Assembly (NCBI RefSeq): GCF_024763615.1
Contig: NC_077222.1
Span: forward strand, 62,930,001 to 62,994,000
Length of the DNA: 64,000 nucleotides
Direction of reading: 5' to 3'
Source of the DNA: Phlebotomus papatasi
Taxonomy: Eukaryota > Arthropoda > Insecta > Diptera > Psychodidae
In this document: piece after piece, positions 32,156 to 44,900 of the stretch
How the letters are laid out: each line of letters opens with the position of its first letter
Numbering within the stretch: the stretch's first letter is position 1
Position numbers and translations under genes: made by a program
Notes under the pieces: generated by a model
What the model saw: only the letters and a program-made list of their open reading frames with translations
Told to the model about the DNA's origin: nothing
Databases searched by the model: none

Positions 32156-33650
32156 TGTTGATGAATCAATCCGAAATACGAAAAATTTTGTGCTAAATTT
32201 TTCACGCCGTTTTTATTGTTGTTATTTATTGTGCCTTTGCGCGATGCTAATTACTCAACGACAGATGTTCAACTAGAATTTTCATCTATGATGTATTTTC
32301 TCTCTCCTCACTTGTACAATACGCACCAAAGATGTATCACTATCATATCTCATTTGACCCAAACTCTCACTGCCTATAAAAAATATCCCATAAGAAAAAA
32401 ATATTAATTCATTAATTAAAGAATAAAAAGCTTCTATTTCCCCAAAAAAAAAAAAAAACCATATATCACTTTTTCTCTCTCTCTCACTCGTGTCTTATCG
32501 ATTTGAGATGGAAAACCAATGTGAGCGCCCGAATAATGCAAATGGAAAAAAAAACCGGAGTCACACTACTAAAAATACCAAAAGACAAAAATTCTGTATA
32601 TATTTATATATTTTCCACAAACACTAACAATTTATTTTTTGCTATATTGTTTTTTCTTCTTTTTTTTGGTAAACAGAAGGGAGGTAACAGAATGTTTATA
32701 CGTGATATTTTGTATGTAACTTGAAATCAAAATACAAACAGTCAACCGAAAAAAAAAGTTTTCATGGAAATGTCTCTTGATCACTTGTCTCTGCGTCCAA
32801 CCTTGCTCAACTTTGCATTCAAACTATACACCAAAAAGAAATCTTATCTCCTTATCAATTTTCGTACTGATTTCCCATTACACAACATTTTGAACAGAGA
32901 CACAGTAACGCGGAATAAAACTACAGTCTTTGGATTGAAATAGTGATTCGCAAAATAATTAAAATAAATTGATCTTACTCATGATCTTCGATCCGAAAAC
33001 AAAAAACACAATTTACACGACTTATTCAGTGTTTAGTGATGGGTTAATAATATTCTATTGTAAAGTATTATTATTGCTAATTGAATTCTCTGCTGAAACA
33101 TTTAGTGTGGATAAGTTCATTGTCTCTCTCAATCTGCCTCTGTTGGATCTTCAATGAATTCTCTAGGTGACACAGTTATTTCATCACAAAATGTGAATCA
33201 TCACAATCATCATACTCCACTTGAGAGATTTCAGAGACTTCACTAACAGTGAAACAGTCAATTTAGATATTTGCTAGCAAATTTGTTTTTGCACTCAATA
33301 AGCCGCTGTCTTCAAATATTCCTAAGTCATCGGCAAGGGCATAGCAAAAAAGGAGCTCAAAAGGGCCATCGCTCTCCCTATATGACATTCAATAAATTTA
33401 AAAGGAAAGTTCTGCACAAAACTAAAATATTTTCATCCAAGAAAAGTACCTTAATGGCTTGAAATGTATTTTATTTTACTCTTTTGCATTTTTTTGGGAC
33501 TCTCACCCAAAAGAAAATATCAGTATTTTGTGAAAAACAGTTTCTTTCTAAATACTTAGAATCGATAAGATTTTTTTTGGAGGAACTCAATTATTTCCTG
33601 AACTAAATAATATTCTTGACCAAAAAAATATGAAATTAACTAGCTACACA
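32156..33650. other. LPGAT1 upstream region
   Basis: Should include the LPGAT1 5' UTR and promoter (transcribed leftward). Features are a poly(A) tract at about 32443, a CTCTCTCTCTC run at about 32472 and a DRE-like TATCGATT at about 32497. None is proven functional. No open frame with gene-like content. Confidence 0.35.
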
Positions 33651-34084
33651 TAGGGTAAGTGTGCCAAATTCCGGCCACCTTGCAATTTCGGCCACCTTTT
33701 TTGTTCCTCGAATTTCCATGAATTTTTAGTTTTTACATAGGTACTCTAAAGATTATACAATGCAAAAGAATAAAAAAAATGTGGCTTCGACAAACGAGAT
33801 GACATGAAAAAGGCATTGGAGGAATTCCTGAAGGGCAAGGAACTATGAGAATAAAGGTGGCCGAAATAGGGCACCAAAGCTATGTTCTATATTTTTATTC
33901 ATTTTAAAATGCATTAAGAATGATTTTAGAGTAAATAAAGACGAGAAATTGTCTACAAGGTTCTTAGCAACACTCCTTAAGTAAAAGGAATAAAAAAATC
34001 AATTTCTATTAAAGATATTACATTTTAAACTTGAGACTTTGGTGCTTGCATGCAACTATGCCAAAATTTGGCACACTTACCCTA
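33651..34084. mobile_element. TA-flanked element, ends AGGGTAAGTGTGCC, with psq-like remnant
   Basis: The left TAGGGTAAGTGTGCCAAAT and right ATTTGGCACACTTACCCTA are inverse ends. The plus strand 33786-33848 reads FDKRDDMKKALEEFLKGKEL then stop. This resembles helix 1-2 of the psq-type HTH found at the start of pogo/Tigger transposases (pattern Y/F-x-x-x-D-x-x-x-A-L-x-x-x-x-x-G). The 36987 element is a near-equal-length sister. Confidence 0.6.
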
Positions 34085-34247
34085 CATCGATTCCGAAAGA
34101 GTTAATCTTATAAGCTTTCCACTAACCCAAAAAAGTATTCATGGTAAATTCCCAAAGAAATGTACAAAATTTAATTTTAAAATCTTCTCGGATTTTTTGG
34201 AAAATTTTGGAGAAGCTTCTTGAACAACTTTTCTTAAAGAAAGCTAC

Positions 34248-34469
34248 TAAAGGAAAGTGACCTACCTATGAATGCGCCAGTCTTTGAATATTTCAAATTT
34301 TCTCTTATTTTCCGAAACAAAAATTTTATTTTATAAGCTAAAGTAATTACTATTAACTATTTTATATTATTTTCGATTAATAAAATAGAATTTTTGCATT
34401 TGTAAAATATAAGAAGAAAATTGAAACTTTTTAAGGATGACGCATTCGAAGGTAGGCCACTTTCCCCTA
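34248..34469. repeat. Palindromic MITE, TIR AAGGAAAGTGACCTACC
   Basis: The left AAGGAAAGTGACCTACC pairs with GGTAGGCCACTTTCCCC on the right, then TA. The inner arms pair through CATTCGAAGG-type sequence and flanking A/T tracts. About 222 bp. Confidence 0.6.
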
Positions 34470-34495
34470 TGTACTCTAACCTATATAGGGGAAAG

Positions 34496-34704
34496 TACTC
34501 TCCCTTCGAACGTTCATGCCTTTGAATAATGTGAATTTCTTTTGTTTTTCGTAAGAGATTTACACAAAATTATCACGGAATTATCAACAATTGATAATAA
34601 GCCAATTAATATTTGATAGAAATGTGCAAGTCTCTTAGGAAAACTACAAGAAAATTCACATTATTCGAAGGCATGAACGTTCGAAGGGAGAGCACCTTCC
34701 CCTA
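34496..34704. repeat. Palindromic MITE, TIR AGGGGAAAGTACTCTCCC, copy 2
   Basis: 209 bp, TA-flanked, nearly identical to 14256-14474. It lies 27 bp from the related element at 34248-34469. Confidence 0.8.
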
Positions 34705-34972
34705 CAGGTTTTTAAGGAATCGCTCAAGCTTTTCACGCATGCCTTAAAATAACAAAAAGCGATTTATAATTGATTTTTCTGATGAATTTTTAAATAGAAA
34801 GTTCGAAAAAAAAGCTTTTGAGAAATTTTTAAATGGAAATGGATTTATGATGTATTTCAAAATTTAAAATGTCAAAGGAAAATTATATCTTTATCAAACC
34901 TTTGCCCTAAAAAAACTAATACTTTACTGTTTAAAAAACTAAGAAAAAGATTAATCAGTTCCTCAAAACTTA

Positions 34973-35227
34973 TGGCGCTGGCACACCTTTTCAATTTAGT
35001 GAAATTCAATCGATTGAAATTTTACCTCTTACTCTTTCAAGCTGAGATCAGATACAGCTGTTTCTTTCTGTCAAATGAAATTTAAAATTTACATTAAAAA
35101 TGAAATTTCAATTTCAATTTTCATTTGACAGAAAGAGACAAACATATCTTATTTCAGTTTGAAAGACTAAGAGGTTAAAATTTCAGTCGATTGAATTTCA
35201 CTAACTTGAAAAGGTGTGCCAGCGCCA
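34973..35227. repeat. Palindromic MITE, TIR TGGCGCTGGCACACC
   Basis: TGGCGCTGGCACACCTTTTC pairs exactly with GAAAAGGTGTGCCAGCGCCA. The pairing continues through GAAATTCAATCGA / TCGATTGAATTTC and TTTCTGTCAAATGAAA / its inverse. About 255 bp. Confidence 0.8.
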
Positions 35228-36986
35228 TTAAAATCAATCAAAATAAGATTATAATAAAATTCATCCAGATTTATCAAAAATGGGATCGTAAAGAATTTCA
35301 GCTAAAAGTTTAAAGCTCAATTTGGCCCAAGAACTTTTGTTTTGAAACATTATTCTCAAAACGCAATTTTCTCTAAGAAAAACCTAGTCAGATCCATGAT
35401 AAAATTTTTATGCCTTGCCTATCTGCCAAAGTCAGCGCAAAAATTCGCTCAAGAACAGTTTTCAAAAATGGATTGTTTTTTTTCCAAAATATTTAGAGTA
35501 AATAATCTGAAGATTTAAAATTAAAATTGATTATTTTGCATTTTTTTTTTTTGGAAAAACTCTTGTTCTTTCTGTTCAAAGAACGTTTCTTTGGGAGATA
35601 ATTCTCCAAAATATCAAAATATCTTCCCAAATATCAACTGCAATCATTTCAAATTTGGCCCCCTCTTGTTAAAATTCTAGCTACCAGTAAAAAAAATTAT
35701 GGATCGATTTTGAGTTTCAATTGATTTTTGCAAGATCAATCGATAAATTTGTGTACAATCTTTAATAATTTATTAATTATTAATTTGCCTTTTGCATCAA
35801 GTAAGTAGAAAATTTTAATTGTGGGATAAGTTTATTTCAATATTACGACGATAGTCAATTTTATTAATTCAATTTATTGGCTATAAGACCACAAAAGCAT
35901 TTGCGAAAACTTTTGTGATTTTTTTTAATCAAATGAAACTCAAACGTGTTACCGGGATTGCCTTTAATTGCTAAGGTGCAACCGGTTATATTTAGGGCCT
36001 TTGGCCTTTAACGCTACTTGAATACGATGGCTAGTATCGCTAGCCATTCTAGCCATAGTTCTTAATATTATGGTATATTGATTGAAGAAGTTAAATAATT
36101 TACAAAATAGTTACATATTCGTAAACGTAATTCTAGCTTTTCTCTTTAACTTATCCTAAAAGAATAATCCATACATTTAGACAATTATGGTTTATTATAC
36201 GATTGGGCCTTGGGTCACATACGATTCACAATTCCAGGGCTTCCGGTAGGTTTGAAAAAATTGTGTTTAACCACAGATTTATTACTTTGGGCCTAAATAT
36301 TTAAGAAAACTTAATTTTATTGAATTTCCGTGGGTGAAAAGTCTTTCGTTCATTAAGAGTTATTCGTTTAATGTGTCATTAAAATAATCGATTTACGTTT
36401 TTGATTGAATTTTGCAAACTCAAGATGATCTTTGAGGAATTACGTGGATCAAGAAGTCTACAAAATCAGCATATTTTATTTAAATATATTTTTGCAATAT
36501 AATAAAAAAAATAATTCAAGTTCCTAAGTAAACTTAAACTTAAACTTAATATAAAAGTACAATATTTTATTTGAAATATATTTTTAAGTATTTTATATAA
36601 AGTTCTGATATATAAATATCTGATTTTCGGAGACCTTTTCCGAACAAAAATCATTTTTATTTTTATGAGTCCTTCGTCGAAGTACGAGTTTATTGAACTC
36701 ATCTACTAATAAGATAAATATTCTTTTTTTTTACTTTTGATAACTCTACTCTGAATAATCGTAACTACCACACAGTTTTATCGAAAAAGATTTCCGAAAC
36801 CTAGGTTCGAAGGTCTGAAAACAAACTAGAGAAAATACGTTGTTTTTATGTCTTTGAGACCCAACCCCCTAAATAAGCAATAAATTCATTTAATTCATCT
36901 AACTCTTATAAGAATTGAAGACAAATTATTCCAGGATCTGAAATGTCTACAAAATAGATTTTAAGTTTATGGCTTATGTACGAGGA
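35228..36986. other. AT-rich non-coding stretch
   Basis: No exon, RNA or complete element recognised. Confidence 0.4.
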
Positions 36987-37422
36987 TAAAGTAACTGTAC
37001 CAAATTTCGGCCAGCTTTCATTTTCGGCCACTTCTTTTCTTCCTTAAATTTCCATGAATTTTTAATTTTTGCGTACTCTAGAGATTTTGCAATGCAAAAA
37101 AAGCAAAATATGTCGCTTCTACGAACGAGATGATGTGAAAGAGACTGTGGAACAATTCCGGACGGGCAAGGAACTATAAGAATCAAAGTGGCTGAAATAT
37201 TACCTAAGGCTGTGTCTATATCTTTTTCATTTTAATATGAGTTAAGTTAAGAATGATTTTAAAACAAAAACTGTAAACGATTTACAAGGTTCCGAAGGTT
37301 CCGAGCAACACTCCTTAAAATGAAGTAACAAAAAAATCAATTTGTATTAAAAATATTACACTTCAAATTTAAAACTTTAGCGCTTGCATGCAACTATACC
37401 AAAATTTGGTACAGTTACCCTA
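36987..37422. mobile_element. TA-flanked element, ends AAGTAACTGTACC, with psq-like remnant
   Basis: The left TAAAGTAACTGTACCAAATT and right AATTTGGTACAGTTACCCTA are inverse ends. At 436 bp it matches its sister at 33651-34084 (434 bp) through most of the interior. The plus strand 37117-37179 reads FYERDDVKETVEQFRTGKEL then stop, the counterpart of the psq-like frame in the sister. Confidence 0.6.
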
Positions 37423-38014
37423 GTTGTATACACGTATTTTGATTTAAGATTTTATGTTTGGTTGACTTCTCTATATTTAATAGGACAACAGTAAGGAATT
37501 GGCAGTGAATAAGTTAACGTAATCTGTTTACTTTAAAAATCAGGCTGAAAATTATTTAATCTTTGCTTTATGAAATGTGCTGCTACTGCATTTAGAATGC
37601 AGTCAAAAATATTTGCGACTCCAACCGTCAAAAAATTCAAATATGTAAACAAAATTTTAATTATAGCACCTCATATCCAAACCAAAGCTGTCACTCTTTT
37701 CTAAAAGAAAATCCGGTTATATACTGTGTGACTTTTTACGCACGAATAAAAGCACTTCAAGCTCAGAATCGATGGAGTGTTTTATTGTTTGTTTAAAGCG
37801 AAATAATACCTGGTGATTTTTAAAATTCATTTGTATTATCCCTTATTAAAATAGATTAGATAAACAATACCGGAAATTTACTTTTCACAGTTTCACAATA
37901 ATCTATTTAAAAATTCTTGTGACACTATTTTTGCCACGCACCTGTAGACATAGGGTTACTCGCAATTTGCATGGAAATTCACTTTAGAATTATGAGAGGG
38001 AAATGAGGCAAATT

Positions 38015-38206
38015 CTATTTACACTCAATTGAACATTCAGAATTGTCCCCATTTCTTGGTGCATTTTTTCTACACTTGCCCTCCGGACGGTGACCACGTT
38101 TCTCTGCCACCACGAATATCAATGCCCAATGGACTTTAGGCTCGTCATCATCGTCTAACCGTGCTCCAGGGAGCTGAGAAAATGCTAGAGCACTGATGGC
38201 AATGGA
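38015..38206 (-). CDS. Possible terminal exon, minus strand, unidentified
   Basis: An open frame runs on the minus strand from after a TAA at 38207-38209 to TAG at 38015-38017. It includes ARLDDDEPKVHWALIFVVAE and KRGHRPEGKCRKNAPRNG. A good acceptor (TTTTCTCAG) ends at 38174. The frame lacks an ATG, and the exon that could donate into it (ending GGCG|GTAAGG at 38298) carries a stop in the needed phase. I do not recognise the product. It may be a real last exon joined to an unseen first exon, or a chance frame. Confidence 0.2.
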   Translation of the reverse strand, partial: SIAISALAFSQLPGARLDDDDEPKVHWALIFVVAEKRGHRPEGKCRKNAPRNGDNSECSIECK

Positions 38207-38297
38207 TTAATTGAAGGGTTCTTGGGGGATTTTGCTGAGAAATTGCCCGAGAGTGCGTGTTTGTGATAATTATCGTGATTTTTTCTGTTGACCTTAC

Positions 38298-39253
38298 CGC
38301 CTACAGCTGAAGCTCAAGTGACGCGAAAAATCCACGATAAGCCCAGAAATCAAAGTTCCTCTCCCGAATCTCACAAAAAAAAGAGCAGTCTTTCTCTAAT
38401 CTCTGAGAGAATGACCTGCAAAATTGATTTATGGTAAAAAATCTCGGTGTTGAAATGAAAACAAACCGGAGCCAAGCGACTCTGTCACAGATTTTTTGGT
38501 CTTTTGGGAATAATTTCAAGGATCCCTGACTGAGTATTTTGGACCGTTCCGATACTTCTATGAATCATTGATATGCAGATGTGTGGAAAAATGTGTGCTG
38601 GAGAGACATTATTAAATATTAAATTGTGACTCTTTTTTTTTATTTTAACTCATTCGCTATTCAAGGTTCTCCTCCCCCTCTATCAACACTTTTTCGTGTG
38701 CGTTCCAACAAAAAAAAATGTTATATGCCCCATACATTACAATTTTCTATCTCAATTTTTAATAGATCCAACCCAATCGATACTTTGCCCTTAATCCTCT
38801 TCACTTATCCACTGTTTAATCAATTGAACCTCTTACCTCACCTTCCACCTGAGCCAGTTCACCTTTCTCTCTCTCTCTAATTTTTCTCCGTACGTAGGTA
38901 ACCACAAAAGATTTTTCGAGGAGATTCTCTTTCCAGAAAAAAAACAAAAAAAATAGTCGTGCAGCCCAGACGAAAACTACTCTGTCAAACTCCCACCCGG
39001 CATGCTCAATCCGATAAATTAATTATTTCCTCTTGTATTTTAGCACCCCGACACACATGAAATGCTCAGATAACACAATTAACTTACACAATTGATTGTT
39101 CTTCACTGCATTTTCACACACAGAACACTGCAAATTGCGTCTATTGTCGATAAAAATTAAATGCACAATTTGTGGAGGCACTTTTCCAATAAAAAATGAC
39201 AAAACTGACACTGAACTCCAAACGCCGCACTGCGGTGGGAGCGAGAAATACAA
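38298..39253 (-). other. Possible 5' exons, minus strand
   Basis: Relatively G+C-rich sequence with strong minus-strand donors at 39089 (TGT|GTAAGT) and 38298 (GCG|GTAAGG), and an acceptor TTTTGCAG near 38414. This looks like non-coding leader exons of a leftward transcript whose coding part is uncertain. The CT-rich run CTCTCTCTCTC at about 38868 could be promoter-proximal. Confidence 0.25.
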
Positions 39254-39349
39254 CTGGTCGAAAAGGGCTCGAATTCAATTTTAGTACAAGCAAATGTTCA
39301 CTTTGCGATCACAGCTATTGTAATTGGGGCAATTGATAATTATCAGCTG

Positions 39350-39500
39350 ATATTTCCTTTACCACTTAAAAAAAACAAATGTGCATAGCTATTCACAGAT
39401 TAAGAGCTTTCTCCAAAAAAGCTCATAATGGGTACTGATTATCGCTAATCAGTGTGGAGAGTTCGCTCTTTGACGGGAAATAAAAATTATTCTGTATAAG
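39350..39500 (+). repeat. Direct repeat of 39675-39780
   Basis: ACAAATGTGCATAGCTATTC ... AATCAGTGTGGAGAGTT recurs about 310 bp downstream inside the element 39633-40923, where it belongs. The first copy is probably a fragment of another insertion. Confidence 0.6.
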
Positions 39501-39632
39501 AACAGTAATAAAACTTTAATAAACATTTTTTTCATTAGAATTTTGATTTTTATTTTATTTATAGAATTATAGAACCCACCACTTATCACAAAGCAGTGAT
39601 GCACACAAGCAGTGAAAGGGAAGAGATGCTCT

Positions 39633-40923
39633 TCAGGGGTCAGTTCAGAGATTTTGCTGATTTGTTTGGCTGATTAATAAACAAATATGTGTAGCTATTT
39701 ACAGGTTATGAGCTTTTTCCAAAAAAGCACCTAGTGGGTACTGATTTATCGCAAATCAGTGTGGAGAGTTTGCAGTTTGGCGATTTCGATGATTTCTCAA
39801 AGTCATTTTCGTAAAATATATGGAACAATGCACTACAATTTCGCAATTTTATATCATTATATTAATCAATCCCTTTATCATTCGACATTTTATGCTTGAT
39901 ACAGAATATGTAGTGTGAAAATCTTCATTTATCTGCATAGTAAACCTTTAATATACAAGGTCTCTGAAAGTTAAACATCCCTCACTTTTTCAACAATTAT
40001 TCACATCGATCTTAGAGCAAGACAAGAGCAAATCTTGGACAGAGAGGAGGCTTCCGGAAGACGAATTAGATGAATTACTACTCCCAAAAACTAAAAATTT
40101 ATTCTAATAATGGGCTTTGAAATCGAAAACTATCACAAGAAACCCAGACAGGGTTTCATATTTTGGAAAAATATTCGAGATATGCGAGCTAGAAAAAAAA
40201 GTTCTGAATGAAAAAATTTCAACAGACTGGAGTCTAAGAAATCAATCACATCCTGGAAGAAAAGCTTTCATTTCTTTCATTATTTGAAAAATTAATATCG
40301 AGTTCTTCACAGTTATTTTCTAATCGCAGTTTCGGTGACCTTTTGTAGATTGCCACAAAATACTGTTTTATTATTATTATCTTTATTGAACTAAATACTG
40401 TTTTAAGAATAATGACCAGCGCACAATAACTTTTATTTTATAAATATGTTTTTGAAATTTCAATGAGAATGAATGAAATGTAGATCTAGTCATCTCGCTC
40501 TCTCTTATAGGAAATTTTGAAAACATGTTTACAAATAAAAGTTATTGTGCGTTGGTCATAAAGGAAATGACAGTAAACTAGAAATAACAAAAATACAAGC
40601 ACTTATTTACGTATTTTTTCAAGAAAATCGCGTGGAAAATATGATACAGGTCATGATTATACATTTTCATAAATGTCAAATTAATTTAAATCAGTTTATC
40701 GGCCACCGCGAGAGGTGGTCGAAAATAAATCAGCGGCTAATCAGTAATTTGCTGATTACACTGATGTGTGTGTCTGAATACGAAAATAGTTTAGGAGCTT
40801 TTTGGAGACTTTTAATCAGCTAAATCAGTAATCAGTAATCAGCTGAGCTGGGATGTCTGAATTGGAATTCAGATTTATAAATGTTTAATCAGTAATCAGC
40901 TGAATCTCTGAATTGACCCCTGA
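39633..40923. mobile_element. TIR element, ends TCAGGGGTCARTTCAGAGATT
   Basis: TCAGGGGTCAGTTCAGAGAT on the left pairs with ATCTCTGAATTGACCCCTGA on the right. Just inside the right end are tandem variants of AATCAGTAATCAGCTGA. The middle has no gene-like frame. About 1.29 kb. Confidence 0.65.
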
Positions 40924-40929
40924 TTTGGA

Positions 40930-41240
40930 AATTTTCTACTGTTTGACTCACACAACCAAGATCCCGGTTGTTGTACACCATTTTCATCCAGTGCAAATAG
41001 CGAGAACTTTTGGCGCAATCGAGAATCTAGATCTCCTCGTTGTTGAATGTGTAATCGTGCTTTCTCATATGTCTTACACGAGAGAGCTAGATTCCTTAGA
41101 CATTCTTTGGATATGGTTTATGCTACGTGATTCGGTGTATGAGCTTTTGGAAGGTACGTCTGACATAAATTTGTCTATTTGGCAGTTGTTAGATCACACT
41201 AGATCTGTTCTTGTCTGTTCTGCCTTTGAGGTTGGAATGT
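40930..41240 (-). pseudogene. Decayed retroelement fragment, GIY-YIG-like (Penelope-type?)
   Basis: On the minus strand one frame reads SLVRHMRKHDYTFNNEEI, a stop, then ILDCAKSSRYLHWMKMVYNN. This resembles the second half of the GIY-YIG endonuclease of Penelope-like elements (H-x(n)-H-x-F/I-x-(N/D)-x(n)-I-L-x(n)-R/Y-x-x-x-E-x-x-x-I). The frame is broken upstream and no reverse transcriptase was found. The long plus-strand open frame here is a shadow of it. Confidence 0.35.
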
Positions 41241-41901
41241 AGGGATTTCGCTGTATTTTGGGTTCATGAACTGAGGATAACGTCTTAAGAGACACTTCTA
41301 AAAGTGTTTTTGATAGTCTCACTTAGAGTGGGAATCAACTTCCGAATCAACTGTTTTTTTTGGATAGCTATTCTCTGTTCAACTGTTAGTAATATACGCA
41401 AAGTCTATCTATGTCATTCGTGAGCAATAACACTCCTTAGCAGTGTCTGATCTTCTAGGAATGGGAATGTGTTGAATAATAATTCACAATCCTTCCTGAT
41501 GCAATTGGTTTTGGTTTGATCCCAAATCATCGCAAATGAATTAACATGATCTTATTGACTTTCTCAACTGCTTTTTTGCTCTGTCTCTTTACTCAAATAG
41601 AAGAAAGAAATCTCAATGTAAGTAATTTCGGATATTTCGTGAATTTTCTTTTCCATTTTAATTTATTTTAATTTTCGTGCTTTTTACAAAAAAAAATAAA
41701 ATTTTGTCTTATGTAAGGGCAAACTTAAGAATCATTAAATTCTTAAGCGCCTATAGCCTAACCCAATTTTTAGTACAGTGCTGAGTCTTTTATTTTGACG
41801 TGTTGCTCGGTCGGCTGTGTGTCTTAAAAGTTTTGTGCAGTTTTCTTCACCAAAATACCCAATATTTCGTGCAATTTCTGTGCCAAAAGCACTTCAATCG
41901 G

Positions 41902-44900
41902 ATGTCTGATACAATGGACAATGTGGAGATTGAGGGGGAAAAGTGGGGATTTCCTCTTAAAGAAATTTATCGACTTGCACTGAAATTCTACAAAGGTAAT
42001 CCTCAAAGCCCTTCCACCCACTTTTACCAAGAAAATCCTTTGTAAACCTTCCTGGATATCCAGGCTGCCCTAGATCCTAATTTTATCCTCCTTTTGCAGA
42101 GAAACTAGGCAAAGCTGTGTACATCAGCTACGAGGATAACCTGAAACTGGTGGCATTTACCCAGCAGACCACGCATGGACCTCTGGATCCCGACAAAACA
42201 CCCCCAATTGGTGTTCTCGATGTCATTGGACGCGACAGACGCTTAACATGGCAGCAATTGGGGGACATTGGCAGAGGTCAGGCAATGCAAGGATTTATCG
42301 ATCTCTTGGATCGTCTTTGTCCCACGTTCAAGCCTTACGCCGAGGCCATCCGGAAGGACAAGGAGGAAAAACTAAAGCAGGCTGAGCAAGACCAACAACT
42401 TGAGCGAGAACGACAAGCACTCGAACAGTTACAGCTGGAGGAGCAGAAGCGAATAGATGACGAGAAAAATAAAGCAGAGCAGCAGAAGCGGCAGCTGCAA
42501 AATGTGCTCAATCAGCAGACATTTCATCAATTCAAAGCTTACGCTGACAAACAATTTCCCGGAAATCCCGATCAGCAGGCCCATCTCATTCGACAGCTGC
42601 AGAATGAACACTATCATCAGTACATGCAGCAACTTCAGGCTCAGGTTCTGCCCAGCGAGAGCAATGCAGAACCTTCGAAAGTGGGCAGCACGGAGAATCT
42701 GCTCGAGAGCGCCGAAATGGCCACGGAGGCGGAGGAGAGTCAATGCCAAAGTGATAATGAGGAATCTAGTGAGTATCCAGTGATAAGTCGAGCCAGTATG
42801 TGGACACGATCCGATATGAAAGCCTTCAAGCAAGAAGTTTCAGCCGGATCCGGCGATGGGGTCATCAGAGTAGGACATGGAGACACTGTAACGGTGAGTG
42901 AAAATCTTTAACATAATTCACTGAAAAAGAAATCTCCGGTTTTCCGAAAAAATATAATGAGCTCTCTGTGAATTCCCTGAAAATGTGGAATGCCAGATTC
43001 TTCAGGTTCCCTGGAAAATATGTAGATTCCGAGGAGGATCCATGTTCTCTGGCCAGATTAATTCAAGTTCCCTGAAATAAATTACTCCTTCGATTTTTGC
43101 CACTTCACGGTAATTATTTTTGGTAAATCAATTTCACGACAGATACTAATAATTCTGAAAAGTGCCACTAATTTCAGAGAATTTGGAAAAAGTTTGGTTA
43201 AAATAAATATTTCCTGTATGACAATAATTCAAATAAATAACCGAATATTTCAAAATTTTACCATATTCCTTGTTCGAATGTTTAAAATTTCGATTATTTG
43301 GGAAATTTTTAGGTTTTTGGTTTGCCATATTGCCCCTAGTTAGTTCCTGAAATTCTCGTTTTTAGATTTAGATTAAATTCTTTGACCTAGCAGTTGTCGC
43401 CTAGCAGTTTGGCCTAGTTCCCGAATATCTCAAAATCCTATTTTGCAAAAAATATTGATTTTTAGAATCTAACAGATCTTTGTTCTTAATAATCCAAGCC
43501 TAAATTACATTTTTCGAAACATTCTTGACTTATAAAAATTTGAGAAAATAAGCCATATGGCTAAGCCCATATACAGTAGACTCTCGCTAATTCGGCTCTT
43601 TTAAGTTCGGGCTACTTTTTAATTCGGGTAGCAGTTACATGAAAAAAGTTTGTCATTTTTCAAGTTTGATTATGATTATCAAATGAAACAAATATACTCA
43701 AATTTGCCATGGTTTGTCTTAATTCTGATATGTTTCTGCATTATTAAGGGATTTTCATGCAATTTACGATATTATGAGTGTGTAAACTCAATTGTGTATG
43801 CAGATGCATAAAAATTGTTGCATTTCTAAAAATTTGTCACCCGAATTTTTCTCTGCTTCGGGTGACATTTCGGTCATAAATGCCCGAATTTGAGAGAGTC
43901 TACTGTATCTAAAGCCCCTATTAAGATTTATAAAAAACGCTATTAATCCTCTATCAGTATTAGGTGAGATTCTTAACAATCTCACCTACTATAATCCTAA
44001 CAAAATTTCATGTCGTCCGATCGCGCTCAAACTTGGCCAAAATGTGTTTCGCCACTTCCTGATCACGAATATATGGGGGGCTAAGTTACGTTCCCGGCGG
44101 GCCGGCCGGCCGGCCGTCCGTCCGGCCGCTCTTTAGAGCTTAATAGCTCCTAAACTAAAAAAGATATCGACTTGCGGTTTTCGGCAAAGGTTATATATCG
44201 CATGAAAATTGCAACTTGGTGCATTGACCCCCCACCCCCCACCCCTCCTTCCGCCATTTTGAAGACCCCCCTTTTTTTGTTTTCTTAATAGCTCCGCCCC
44301 TATGGCATCGAGCGGGCTCAAATTTTAGTATGTTATAGCTGGGCCTTAGAGTTTTCCATCAATACCAAACTTAAGGTCCCCCGACCCCCCTAACCCGAGC
44401 TATAATGGTCCAAAAAAAAATTCTTAAAATGGCCATAACTCCGGTTCTAATTGTCAGAATTTAAAAAATGAGGGCTTTTTGGAAAGCTCTCGTGAAATGC
44501 CACTTTTCCTTCTAACATCGCAAGTTCATAAAATCACCGCTAGGGGCGCTATTATTAAAAAGAAAATTTTTAAATCTTAAAAGTTAAATAACTCAAAAAT
44601 TCCTTATGCAATCGGGCTGAAATTTTAGTATGTTGTAGCCGTTGATTATACCTATCAAACAAAAAAAACCTTAAGTCGATCCATAACCCCTGACCCGAGC
44701 TATAAGGGGTCAAAGTTCGAACATTGACCGGCCTCTATCTCCGGTTCTAATTAACATATCGACCTAAATTTTACCTTTTTGGTTTCGTCTCGATGAGCAC
44801 TTTCAGATGGAAGTTCAAAAAGTCACCACAGGTGGCGCTGCGATAGCGTCAAAATTCATCGAAATTCAAAATCATTTTTCTCAAAAACGGCATTGTGCAA

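Noticed and set aside
40913..41242. 109-codon open frame on the plus strand as a gene
   Set aside because: The opposite strand reads as retroelement protein with stops; the plus frame is a shadow.
41800..41901. Upstream extension of ACBD3 exon 1
   Set aside because: The frame is open but has no ATG before 41902; translation from GTG is unlikely in an animal gene.
42429..42833. Minus-strand 134-codon frame
   Set aside because: Shadow of the Gln-rich ACBD3 exon 2.
44097..44128. GGCC/GTCC run as a satellite or CpG regulatory element
   Set aside because: It is one segment of the dispersed long element, whose other copy lacks it; no independent evidence.
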